Below are positions 8,501-15,944 of a stretch of 30,452 nucleotides of DNA, in pieces. The DNA lies in NCBI GenBank assembly GCA_023391075.1, contig JAEWBQ010000017.1, positions 1-30,452 on the forward strand, in the 5' to 3' direction. Made by a program: the position numbers and the translations under genes. The notes under the pieces are model-generated. The model made no database searches, was not told the origin of the DNA, and was given only the letters and a program-made list of their open reading frames with translations. Positions within the stretch are counted from its first letter, which is position 1. Each line of letters starts with the position of its first letter. Origin of the DNA: Candidatus Parcubacteria bacterium. Its GTDB lineage: Bacteria; Patescibacteriota; Saccharimonadia; Saccharimonadales; Saccharimonadaceae.

Positions 8501-9047
8501 CAATTATCAGACAATCTTTCAGGCCGATCAGGAGCCGACCAACCGAAACGCTGCCGACGGAAACGCCTACACGCTTTCAACGGTTTTCAGTAGTACAAGT
8601 TCTGGCGCGGTGCATGGTGTGCGCTGGTATTTCCCTGACACGTTACCAAGCGAAGAGGTGATCGGATTGCTGTATAGTTGGTCAGGCAGCGGTCCGGGCG
8701 CTGAACTGGCACGAGTGAACTTCACGAACCCTCAGACCGGCTGGTGCGAGGCAGTGTTTGACTCGCCCGTACAGATTACCGCCAATACGAATTATGTCGT
8801 TGCCGTCTGGACCTCTGATGCGTTCCCGATTACAAAAAGTGTATTCGCCACCAGTGGCGTGACGAATGGCGCCAATCTTACGGCACCCCAAGATAGTACC
8901 GGGGTCCATAATGGTAGCTTTGTGGTTAGCGCTAGTCCTACCTATCCAACTTCGAGCTATGCATCGAGTGCCTATTATGTAGATGTGTTGTTCGTGGCTG
9001 ATAGCGGCTCGGCGAGATTATCAGGGTGGGGTATCCCTATTAACTAG
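5571..9047 (+). CDS. Giant multidomain protein with N,N-dimethylformamidase-beta-like region and DUF4082-like C-terminus
   Basis: This 1158-residue protein (AGGAG at 5559-5563) starts with a beta-sandwich-like region (about 1-200). Residues about 228-370 resemble the N-terminal beta-domain, and about 372-610 the C-terminal domain, of the DMF-amidohydrolase beta family: FDRPLG, TYFWDGEVSLINFLE, then GHSEYWTDNLRNA (His485, Glu487) and LVFISGNTSLWRVRF. A beta-rich insertion (about 610-830) interrupts that domain, which resumes with GAEWDYV and ends around QQATINLLGDMG. Residues about 979-1145 look DUF4082-like, and the chain ends SGWGIPIN, echoing the GWGVPL end of the 2807 protein. No signal peptide is visible. 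Catalysis is unproven; family members are often annotated only by fold. Within this cassette a structural or host-surface role is plausible. Confidence 0.78.
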   Translation: MAQLLHTTRFTAPSPVQASFAVTIPATQPGSTLIVPAGGGAVITLQLGVAGPTFTKRTRSLAGMEIACQDIVDTVGGTTTITVTLNGPETVDGMIFEFAAGSVGAYIGGATEPGGAGASTNSYGNVPTGPITTATPSLYFSMFGATNNPNSAPAYQYWGLEPLGKQFVNAYNTATNGPTKYWSMIGLSSLASAGTYTGNSSSMTSTYQAGSWAYEDLRPDLPAYANPYKNALEAENSLPGSTKAAWALASVDPNIAGYTDSVTYSPGGTVNFKVDSQGGGFTVDIFRVGAYNYAQFMARHKATVTGAPATQPTPTIDSYGGTVCSWSTTASWTIPADAVPGVYRFNMIRSDNAGYAASGLFVVKSPKPAGKSSQIMVTTTEFTWQAYNAWGGILDYGGINTFSGRSVYAHAPTANSFSDRAFAVSFDRPLGTGSSNPTTYFWDGEVSLINFLEMNGYDVAYYSSTDLDIDPTIPSHYQVAVSHGHSEYWTDNLRNAYENARDAGTHLVFISGNTSLWRVRFDPTDMNRRRMICYKDSADTTGWDGVTKYDPVSYTGTWRDMRTTPGGVNNTARRPESGMTGQWFIGNGTYNDTLAISTDFASLPIWRNTVLPTITGITFRGAASGTLAAAATSITLTTPASMQVGDLIVFALVFNNTPGDVYFGYSGFRPVRIIRTNNQSMAVGTYYAKAAGAQAVTITWATSTLASAALSVYGNAVVQDTGSSMQLDTSGDALHTTAAITVPAASRWAISVFGDTTTSNATATTTWTPGTGLTLRGAASGSANVTGPWSSIALMDTNGAAGVGVHSYSATADFANAYASTALLYIAPGNAARMMTIGAEWDYVKRDEPSTPTNLVRLSAQALPLGAQAAAYNGDTYLLNGMYRYGLSLYRANSGALVFNAGSWRFSYGLSRFRNGDLNLNDPVDPMLQQATINLLGDMGITPGTLMNAVQNNDTTLLVGPGAPASAADYGLVLAPVNYQTIFQADQEPTNRNAADGNAYTLSTVFSSTSSGAVHGVRWYFPDTLPSEEVIGLLYSWSGSGPGAELARVNFTNPQTGWCEAVFDSPVQITANTNYVVAVWTSDAFPITKSVFATSGVTNGANLTAPQDSTGVHNGSFVVSASPTYPTSSYASSAYYVDVLFVADSGSARLSGWGIPIN

Positions 9048-9063
9048 TCATCTTCAGCGTAAA

Positions 9064-9090
9064 TTAGCACTCTTGACATAGGAGTGCTAA
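9064..9090 (+). promoter_or_regulatory. CIRCE operator 1 (HrcA site) of dnaK
   Basis: TTAGCACTC-N9-GAGTGCTAA is a perfect match to the CIRCE consensus. The symmetry extends three more bases on each side (AAATTAGCACTC / GAGTGCTAATTT, 9061-9093). The N9 spacer contains TTGACA, the -35 box of the dnaK promoter, so bound HrcA would directly block RNA polymerase. Confidence 0.97.
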
Positions 9091-9102
9091 TTTTATTACA
9101 CT
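9073..9102 (+). promoter_or_regulatory. dnaK promoter
   Basis: TTGACA at 9073-9078 lies in the first CIRCE spacer, followed by an 18-nt gap and TACACT at 9097-9102. Transcription would begin near 9109, leaving a leader of about 75 nt that contains the second CIRCE-like site. Confidence 0.8.
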
Positions 9103-9109
9103 GAAACTA

Positions 9110-9136
9110 TTGGCAGTCTATGCAATAGAGTGCTAA
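9110..9136 (+). promoter_or_regulatory. Second, imperfect CIRCE operator of dnaK
   Basis: TTGGCAGTC-N9-GAGTGCTAA: the right arm is perfect and the left arm matches the consensus at 7 of 9 positions, with exactly the canonical 9-nt spacing. It starts at about the predicted +1, so it could add roadblock repression or act in the mRNA leader. Confidence 0.85.
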
Positions 9137-9184
9137 ACTAGAAGTAAGAAATTATGTCTATTTGCTAACGAAAGGAACTTGAAT

Positions 9185-11080
<1,896 letters not shown>

Positions 11081-11168
11081 GCGTTAAACGAGTGCCTTTG
11101 TTCGACCGAGCAAGGCAGGGCTCTCCGGTGGCATCAGACACGAAATAGTATTCCGCTCGAATGTGATG

Positions 11169-11202
11169 CGCCCCGCACCAAATCAATGGTGCGGGGCGTT
11201 AT
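11169..11202 (+). terminator. Rho-independent terminator of dnaK
   Basis: An 11-bp GC-rich stem, CGCCCCGCACC (11169-11179) with GGTGCGGGGCG (11188-11198), closes an 8-nt loop and is followed by TTATTT. It ends the dnaK transcript and also lies just past the 3' end of the convergent small minus-strand gene. Confidence 0.9.
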
Positions 11203-11402
11203 TTGTGGCTGCGGCGGTGGCCAACGTGCCATGCGCGCGCTCCACTGGCGAGGTAGCACTTGTTGATACAGCGGTAGGCCTGCATGCGGGCGCCATCGGT
11301 TTTTTCGAGGCGGCGTGCTTTGCCTAACGCATCGGTCTTGCTCAGCTTTTCTTTTTTGCCGCAGGTGCGTGACCGTTTCGGCCGACGAACGTGTCGAGCC
11401 AC
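11199..11402 (-). CDS. Small basic Cys/His protein, zinc-ribbon-like
   Basis: The 67-residue, strongly basic protein has Cys14, a short helix-like stretch (SKTDALGKARRLEKTDG), then AYRCINKCY (Cys45, Cys49) and WHVGH (His59, His62). The C-(x)n-AYRC...C...WHVGH arrangement recalls small zinc-ribbon proteins common in actinobacteria and their phages, with an expanded gap between the cysteines and WHVGH. Start: GTG at 11402 with a purine-rich GGAAGGTGGTGAGAG upstream and a good minus-strand promoter at 11445-11473. A 93-residue overlapping frame in another register lacks these motifs. Function unknown; nucleic-acid binding is possible. Confidence 0.65.
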   Translation of the reverse strand: MARHVRRPKRSRTCGKKEKLSKTDALGKARRLEKTDGARMQAYRCINKCYLASGARAWHVGHRRSHK

Positions 11403-11444
11403 GTGCTCTCACCACCTTCCTTTGACAATAGATGAGGTTATTGT

Positions 11445-11473
11445 ATTGTACTAAAATTGACTCCCTGAATCAA
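11445..11473 (-). promoter_or_regulatory. Minus-strand promoter of the small Cys/His protein
   Basis: Read on the minus strand: TTGATT (11473-11468), 17-nt spacer, TACAAT (11450-11445). The -35 box overlaps the last codons of the upstream minus-strand gene ending at 11470. Confidence 0.65.
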
Positions 11474-12582
11474 CTGCGAGTCAACTCAAGATACAGCGCA
11501 GCCCACACCATCCCGGGGTCGCCGCGGTAGACGGGGGCGTAGTACCAGCTGCCGTCGAGGTTGAGCATTTCCGGGAAGGTGCCATGCTGTTCGATCATGC
11601 CACTGGCGAATGACTGTTTCTGTGCGTCGTATTCGGGCCGAGCGTGACGACGGAGCAGGTGGAGGTAGAACAGGCCGTGCCAGCTCCAAAGCGTGTCGCC
11701 TTCGTAGCGCGGCATCCACGGCGCGGTCATCCACCAATGGTATTTGAAGTGGCCGGGCTGCTTGGTGTAGATGAGCGGGAAGGGGCGATTGAGTTTTTGC
11801 GCGTGGATATAATCGAGCGTTTGGTGGAGCATGTGTGGATCGTCGATGACGTCCAGGAAGAACGGAAACAGCGCGCACTCGGCACTAAAGGCTTCGGTTT
11901 GACGGTCGGCGTTGAAGTGCCGGCCGTTCCAGTAGTTGGTGATCAGCTCATCTTGGTACTGCTGTAGCTTGAACGGGAAGTGGCTTAACCCGAGGATGTC
12001 GGCGCAGCGGGCCATCCGAGCGATGAGCGCCACGGCGTAGGCGCTGCGGTCGTACATGACGGCGTCGCGCATCTCGGCAAACTTCATGGGGCGGACGTGA
12101 CCGGTTGCGTCGAGGTACTTGCGGGCATACCGGGTCAGCTGCTGGTTTAAAAAGACGCGTTCGGCCTTGTTGAGGTCATAATTACTGACAACTAGGCAGT
12201 GGAGGAGCCATGGCAGGGTGTCGACAGCGTGGCCCGGCGCGTTGAAGCAGTTGCCGGCTTTGTCGATACAGGTGGTAATGATACCGGCGCGGCGGTAATG
12301 AAGCAGCGCCCAGCGCAGTGTATGGAGGACGTGCTTTTTGTAGCCGGTATTGACTAGCGACTCGGCTACGGTGCCAAAGTCCCGCATCCAAAAAAAATCG
12401 AAGTGCCCCAAACTGGTCCGGAAGAAGTCTCCCTCCCAGAGCCGGTCGACGATCTGCTTGCAGATTTCACCGGCATCACCCTCAAAGCGCTCAATCGTCC
12501 CAAAATAGCGGTTGGCGAGCTGACGGTACTCGGCGCGGAGGGTCCCGGCGACGCGGCCAACGTTACGAATGAGCAGTTTCAT
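11470..12582 (-). CDS. Six-hairpin-glycosidase-like protein
   Basis: The 370-residue protein begins MKLLIRNVGRVAG at 12582. The frame continues upstream, but the promoter (-10 TATACT at 12595-12590) would start transcription at this ATG, so the longer N-terminus is rejected. The sequence is helix-rich with aromatic/acidic motifs typical of (alpha/alpha)6-barrel carbohydrate enzymes: FDFFWMRDFGTVAESL, NCFNAPGHAVDTLPWLLH, WHGLFYLHLLRRH, LDGSWYYAPVYRGDPGMVWAAL. It resembles glucoamylase or amylo-alpha-1,6-glucosidase-type proteins, but no specific GH family could be fixed by eye. No signal peptide is visible, suggesting a cytoplasmic glycan substrate. The family call is moderately supported; the reaction is unknown. 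Confidence 0.6.
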   Translation of the reverse strand: MKLLIRNVGRVAGTLRAEYRQLANRYFGTIERFEGDAGEICKQIVDRLWEGDFFRTSLGHFDFFWMRDFGTVAESLVNTGYKKHVLHTLRWALLHYRRAGIITTCIDKAGNCFNAPGHAVDTLPWLLHCLVVSNYDLNKAERVFLNQQLTRYARKYLDATGHVRPMKFAEMRDAVMYDRSAYAVALIARMARCADILGLSHFPFKLQQYQDELITNYWNGRHFNADRQTEAFSAECALFPFFLDVIDDPHMLHQTLDYIHAQKLNRPFPLIYTKQPGHFKYHWWMTAPWMPRYEGDTLWSWHGLFYLHLLRRHARPEYDAQKQSFASGMIEQHGTFPEMLNLDGSWYYAPVYRGDPGMVWAALYLELTRS

Positions 12583-12589
12583 GAGTTTT

Positions 12590-12619
12590 AGTATACCGGT
12601 AATGGCTTTGAAGCGACAA
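12590..12619 (-). promoter_or_regulatory. Leaderless promoter of the glycosidase-like gene
   Basis: Minus strand: TTGTCG (12619-12614), 18-nt spacer, TATACT (12595-12590), then 7 nt to the ATG at 12582. The predicted +1 therefore coincides with or abuts the start codon, and no Shine-Dalgarno sequence fits. Confidence 0.65.
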
Positions 12620-12632
12620 GGGATAAATATGC

Positions 12633-12661
12633 TTGCGTAATTAAAATTATCATGGTATAAA
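12633..12661 (+). promoter_or_regulatory. Promoter of the attenuator leader
   Basis: TTGCGT at 12633-12638, 17-nt spacer, and extended -10 TGGTATAAA (TATAAA at 12656-12661). The predicted +1 is about 12668, exactly the ATG of the leader peptide. Confidence 0.7.
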
Positions 12662-12667
12662 CAGGTT

Positions 12668-12760
12668 ATGATCAACAACGCATCATACCAGAATAATATG
12701 CAGCTCGTCGGCACACAGCACGGCATGGTTATTCATGGTGTGGCGTATCTCTTCTCGTAA
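12668..12760 (+). CDS. Putative leaderless 30-residue leader peptide
   Basis: ATG at 12668 to TAA at 12758-12760 encodes 30 residues beginning MINNASYQNN and ending HGVAYLFS. The promoter's -10 ends 6 nt before the ATG, so the transcript would be leaderless. There is no homology I recognise and no run of a single regulatory amino acid, although Asn and Gln are frequent early. Its 3' codons (12742-12749) lie in a segment able to form an antiterminator with 12781-12788, which is the main reason to consider it translated. It precedes a GNAT gene by 117 nt. Confidence 0.5.
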   Translation: MINNASYQNNMQLVGTQHGMVIHGVAYLFS

Positions 12761-12809
12761 CAACTCAATTTGTGACACCAGGTACGCCTCCAGACTCGGA
12801 GGTTTTTTT
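12742..12809 (+). promoter_or_regulatory. Candidate transcription attenuator before the GNAT gene
   Basis: Terminator: CCTCC (12787-12791), 6-nt loop, GGAGG (12798-12802), then seven T (12803-12809). Competing antiterminator: GGCGTATC (12742-12749, inside the leader peptide) can pair with GGTACGCC (12781-12788) over 8 bp including one G-U, which takes two bases of the terminator's 5' arm and the region beside it. A ribosome reaching the leader stop would cover 12742-12749 and favour termination; one stalled earlier would leave it free and favour read-through. Pairing was found by eye; no folding energies were computed. Confidence 0.55.
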
Positions 12810-12832
12810 GTACCACCAGCTGGAGGTGAATC

Positions 12833-12850
12833 CGGTCTCATAAGGGACCG
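12833..12850 (+). other. Hairpin just upstream of the GNAT ribosome-binding site
   Basis: CGGTCTC (12833-12839) pairs with GGGACCG (12844-12850) around an ATAA loop, ending 14 nt before the AAAGGAG ribosome site (12865-12871). It may insulate or expose the site; no role is proven. Confidence 0.5.
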
Positions 12851-12877
12851 AGTCAAATTAACAGAAAGGAGAAGCTC

Positions 12878-13546
12878 ATGTCTTTTGGACCGACCATGCG
12901 ACTGGATGTCGATGGCTTGACGATTGAGCTGGCTGCCCACACGAAGAATTCGATGGAGCGATTCGTGGAGGGCATGGCGCAGCTGAGCGTAACGCAGTAT
13001 CTGCAGCGTAACGGCACAGCCCCCAGCCTCGAAGATGAGCATGAATGGTACGACAAGATTCGTACCGACAAAACGCGCATTCACTGGGGTATTTGGGTAA
13101 TTGAGAATGGCAAGCGTACGCTGATTGGTGATACGGTGCTGCTTGATATCACACGCGAGCACATCCACCAGGCGACCAGCGGATCGGTCATCTTCGACAA
13201 GCAGTACTGGGGCAAGGGGGTTGCAAGCAGCATTCACAAAGCCCGCACTTGGTATGCTTTTCAGTACCTCGGGCTGCACCGCATCATGTCGGCAGTTGTC
13301 CAGGGAAATGCCGCCAGTCTTAAGGCACTCGAGAAGTCGGGCTACCGGCTGGTCTACGTCGAGCGTAACACCAGTTTCGTCAATGGCCGGCTGCGCCATC
13401 AGGACAACCTGGCGGTGCTTAATCCGCTGCCCGCTTTTTGGAATCAGTGGTGGCACGGCGACGAGCCGGACGCTGAAGCGATTGCCGCCCGGGCCGTTAC
13501 CGAAGAGGTAATGGCGTGGGCCGAAAAGAACGTAGAGCTTCTCTAG
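12878..13546 (+). CDS. GNAT-family N-acetyltransferase, RimJ/RimL-like
   Basis: The 222-residue protein transfers an acetyl group from acetyl-CoA to an amine on a protein N-terminus or small molecule; the substrate is not known. The acetyl-CoA-binding region is seen in VIFDKQYWGKGVASSIHKART (about 104-124), followed by YLGLHRIMSAVVQGNAASLKALEKSGYR, the motif B/C pattern of the RimJ/RimL and drug-acetyltransferase branch. A C-terminal extension (WWHGDEPDAEAIAARA...) follows the core. Start ATG 12878 has AAAGGAG at 12865-12871. It is a single-gene unit with its own terminator, and the upstream leader suggests control by premature termination linked to translation, as known for several genes responding to ribosome stress. 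Confidence 0.85.
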   Translation: MSFGPTMRLDVDGLTIELAAHTKNSMERFVEGMAQLSVTQYLQRNGTAPSLEDEHEWYDKIRTDKTRIHWGIWVIENGKRTLIGDTVLLDITREHIHQATSGSVIFDKQYWGKGVASSIHKARTWYAFQYLGLHRIMSAVVQGNAASLKALEKSGYRLVYVERNTSFVNGRLRHQDNLAVLNPLPAFWNQWWHGDEPDAEAIAARAVTEEVMAWAEKNVELL

Positions 13547-13553
13547 CCTGCAC

Positions 13554-13583
13554 GCCCCGCCCGGGAAACCGGCGGGGCACTTT
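13554..13583 (+). terminator. Rho-independent terminator of the GNAT gene
   Basis: GCCCCG...CCGG (13554-13564) folds against CCGGCGGGGC (13569-13578) with a GAAA loop and one bulged C, followed by ACTTTTCT. It lies just beyond the 3' end of the convergent minus-strand membrane-protein gene. Confidence 0.85.
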
Positions 13584-13584
13584 T

Positions 13585-14178
13585 CTAGGTCATGAATACG
13601 ATGATAAGGATGAGTGCAAGCGCAAACCCTGTAAAGAACGCCGGCGACGCACGAAAACGTCGCATGGATTTACTAGCAATGACGCCAAAAATGAAATAAA
13701 ATGGCATATTTTGAATTGACGTAACGTGCCACAGGTCGCCAGGATAATAGTAATACATGAGCGTCCCAAAGATAGGTATGGCACTGAGCGTCAAGGCAGA
13801 CTCAAGAAGCAGCGCCTCAATCGACAGGATTAGCGCCAGGTGTCTCGAGCGGGTAATATTCCATTTAGTGCGCAGTGTGTCGTGAAACAGGTAGATATGA
13901 AATCCATAGATACCCCAGATAATCGGTGCATAGGCCGAAGTGTAGCCGCCGTGAATCGGTAAGATATTATATCGCCACAGGGGGTGACCGACGAAAAAGT
14001 TATAGATAGTATCAAGAAAAATTTCACCGAGTACTCCGATCATCCCAATGGCTACGAAATATAAGAGTGCAGTGCGCAAGTTGATGGGGATTAGTTTACG
14101 AGCGATGGCAATATTGACGCCATAGACGATCGTGAGCCACAAGGCGGCAAATAGGATGAGGGATACTACGAAGGGCAT
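13585..14178 (-). CDS. Polytopic membrane protein of unknown function
   Basis: This 197-residue protein has about six hydrophobic segments spread over its length, starting directly at the N-terminus (MPFVVSLILFAALWLTIVYG). Distinct features are HPLWRYNILPIHGGYTSAYAPIIWGIYGFHIYLFHDTL in the centre, and YYYYPGDLWHVTSIQNMPFYFIFG near the C-terminus, both rich in conserved-looking aromatic and His residues. I do not recognise the family with confidence; some resemblance to the putative ABC-transporter type IV membrane family (PF06541) was considered. It is divergent from the FAD oxidoreductase at 14242. The -10 box TACGAT (14190-14185) is 6 nt from the ATG, predicting a leaderless mRNA. Confidence 0.75.
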   Translation of the reverse strand: MPFVVSLILFAALWLTIVYGVNIAIARKLIPINLRTALLYFVAIGMIGVLGEIFLDTIYNFFVGHPLWRYNILPIHGGYTSAYAPIIWGIYGFHIYLFHDTLRTKWNITRSRHLALILSIEALLLESALTLSAIPIFGTLMYYYYPGDLWHVTSIQNMPFYFIFGVIASKSMRRFRASPAFFTGFALALILIIVFMT

Positions 14179-14184
14179 ATATGT

Positions 14185-14193
14185 ATCGTATCA
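14185..14193 (-). promoter_or_regulatory. Extended -10 promoter of the 13585-14178 gene
   Basis: Minus strand TGATACGAT (TACGAT at 14190-14185), 6 nt before the ATG. The identical string TGATACGAT stands before ruvC. The -35 region is weak (TAAGCA with a 17-nt spacer). Confidence 0.5.
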
Positions 14194-14204
14194 TGCTACT
14201 GTGC

Positions 14205-14233
14205 TTGTGCTTATCTGTTTTACAGAGTAAAGT
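14205..14233 (+). promoter_or_regulatory. Promoter of the FAD oxidoreductase gene
   Basis: TTGTGC (14205-14210), 17-nt spacer, TAAAGT (14228-14233), then 8 nt to ATG 14242. The predicted leader is 0-2 nt long and there is no Shine-Dalgarno sequence. Confidence 0.55.
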
Positions 14234-14241
14234 AATGGCAT

Positions 14242-15888
14242 ATGGACCTCAAAACAGAACTCGCAAACATTTTTAAGGGTGAGCTTGATACATCCGACGA
14301 AGCTAAAGAATTTTACTCTCATGACGCCAGCTTGTTTGAGCTGAAGCCGCAGCTTGTCGGCTTCCCGAAAGACGCTGACGACATCAAATCGGTTGTCCGG
14401 TTCGTCAATGAACACAAGGCCGAGCACCCAGAGCTGAGCATTACGCCGCGCTCGCGCGGGACCGACATGTCGGGCGGCGCGATTGGTGAATCGATCGTGC
14501 TCGACATCAGCAAGTACATGAACGTGTTGCACGAGGTGACGCCGAACTTCGCGCACGTCCAGCCGGGCATGCTATTCCGTGAGTTTGACGTTAAAACGCT
14601 TGAGCAGGGCGCGATTCTGCCGAGTTACCCAGCCAGCCGCGACCTTGCGTCAGTCGGTGGCATGGTCAACAACAACTCGGGCGGTGAAAAGTCGCTTGAA
14701 TACGGCAAGACCGATAACTTCGTGACCGAACTGAATGTCGTTCTGGCGGATGGCAATGAGTATGTCGTGAGGCCGCTCAACCGCGACGAATTGAACGCCA
14801 AAATGGCCCAAGGTGATTTCGAGGGCGAACTCTATCGCCGCACGTTCGAACTGTGTGAGCAACATTACGACGAAATCAAAGCAGCCGCACCAAAGGTCAG
14901 CAAAGACTCGACGGGTTACCACTTGTGGAACATCTGGAACCGCGATACCGGTATCTTCGACCTGACCAAGCTGTTCGTCGGCGCGCAGGGGACACTGGGC
15001 ATCGTCACTGACGTCAAAGTAAACCTGGTTCCAAAGCCGGAGCATTCCGGTACGCTCGTCTGCTATATGCGTAACATCGATCAGCTCGGCGAAGTGATTC
15101 CAGCCGTCCTGGCGCACAAGCCGGCGACATTCGAGAGTTTTGATGACAACACGCTGTGGCTGAGCTTCAAATTCTTCCCGGCATTCTTGAAGCGCCTCGG
15201 ATTTGTAACCTGGTTCAAGATGGCAATGCAGTTGATTCCTGATGGCGTCATGCTACTGAAGGGCATCCCGCAGTTGATCTTGTTGGTTGAATTTACCGGC
15301 AGCAGCGTCGAAGAAGTCTCGCACAAAATCCACGCCGCCAAAAAAGACCTGTCACGCTTCAACTTCACCTATATGGAAGAAGACGACACCGAGGATAAGT
15401 CGCGTAAGTTCTGGCTGATGCGCCGCGAAAGCTTTAGCCTGCTGCGAAGCAAGGTCAAGGACAAGCACACTGCGCCGTTCATCGACGACTTCATCGTGCC
15501 GCCCGTGCATCTGACTGAATTCCTGCCGCAACTACGTGTCATCATCAAGAAATACCAACTGCTGGCGACGATCGCTGGACACATGGGCGACGGCAACTTC
15601 CATGTCATCCCGCTGATGAAGATCGAAGATCCGAAAGAGCGCGCCAAGCTCGAGCCGGCGATGAAAGAAGTCAACAGCCTTGTCATCAAATACGGCGGCT
15701 CTGTTTCGGGTGAGCATAACGACGGCATGGTCCGCGGTCCGTGGCTGGAGCAGATGTACAGCCCGTCGGTTCTTGGCTACATGCGCGAAATGAAAGCGCT
15801 GTACGACCCAAAGAATATCTTTAACCCGCACAAAAAGACTGACGCCACCTGGGACTTTAGCTTCTCCCACATCCGTGAGCATTTCTAG
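14242..15888 (+). CDS. FAD-linked oxidoreductase, GlcD / D-lactate dehydrogenase type
   Basis: The 548-residue flavoprotein probably oxidises a 2-hydroxy acid such as D-lactate or glycolate. The PCMH-type FAD-binding domain covers about residues 35-270: ITPRSRGTDMSGGAIG, VQPGMLFREFD, ASVGGMVNNNSGGEKSLEYGK, LFVGAQGTLGIVTDV. The C-terminal substrate domain carries GHMGDGNFHVIPL (residues about 450-462) and GGSVSGEHNDGMVRGPWLEQM. The length fits a stand-alone GlcD-like subunit; there is no C-terminal Fe-S domain, and no GlcE/GlcF or LutA/LutB genes are adjacent, so the electron acceptor is unclear. It is a single-gene unit read away from the divergent membrane-protein gene. Substrate assignment is inference. 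Confidence 0.88.
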   Translation: MDLKTELANIFKGELDTSDEAKEFYSHDASLFELKPQLVGFPKDADDIKSVVRFVNEHKAEHPELSITPRSRGTDMSGGAIGESIVLDISKYMNVLHEVTPNFAHVQPGMLFREFDVKTLEQGAILPSYPASRDLASVGGMVNNNSGGEKSLEYGKTDNFVTELNVVLADGNEYVVRPLNRDELNAKMAQGDFEGELYRRTFELCEQHYDEIKAAAPKVSKDSTGYHLWNIWNRDTGIFDLTKLFVGAQGTLGIVTDVKVNLVPKPEHSGTLVCYMRNIDQLGEVIPAVLAHKPATFESFDDNTLWLSFKFFPAFLKRLGFVTWFKMAMQLIPDGVMLLKGIPQLILLVEFTGSSVEEVSHKIHAAKKDLSRFNFTYMEEDDTEDKSRKFWLMRRESFSLLRSKVKDKHTAPFIDDFIVPPVHLTEFLPQLRVIIKKYQLLATIAGHMGDGNFHVIPLMKIEDPKERAKLEPAMKEVNSLVIKYGGSVSGEHNDGMVRGPWLEQMYSPSVLGYMREMKALYDPKNIFNPHKKTDATWDFSFSHIREHF

Positions 15889-15944
15889 GCGTACAGAGTG
15901 ATCATGAGTGGCATGCAGTTATATCAGTCTTCTGTGGGGGTCAA

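Noticed and set aside
645..9047. Complete prophage
   Set aside because: No integrase, attachment repeats, terminase, portal, capsid, holin or lysin genes are visible; only tail/surface-type modules.
12583..12726. In-frame N-terminal extension of the glycosidase-like gene to 12726 (418 residues)
   Set aside because: It would begin upstream of the -10 TATACT at 12595-12590 and its residues (MPCCVPTSC...) look random; the leaderless ATG at 12582 fits better.
12820..12828. CTGGAGGTG pairing with 12785-12793 as the antiterminator
   Set aside because: The pairing is good but the segment is transcribed after the U tract, too late to prevent termination; the upstream pairing 12742-12749 with 12781-12788 is the workable one.
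12683..13456. 257-codon minus-strand ORF over the leader and GNAT gene
   Set aside because: The plus-strand GNAT has clear family motifs, a ribosome site and a terminator; the antisense product matches nothing.
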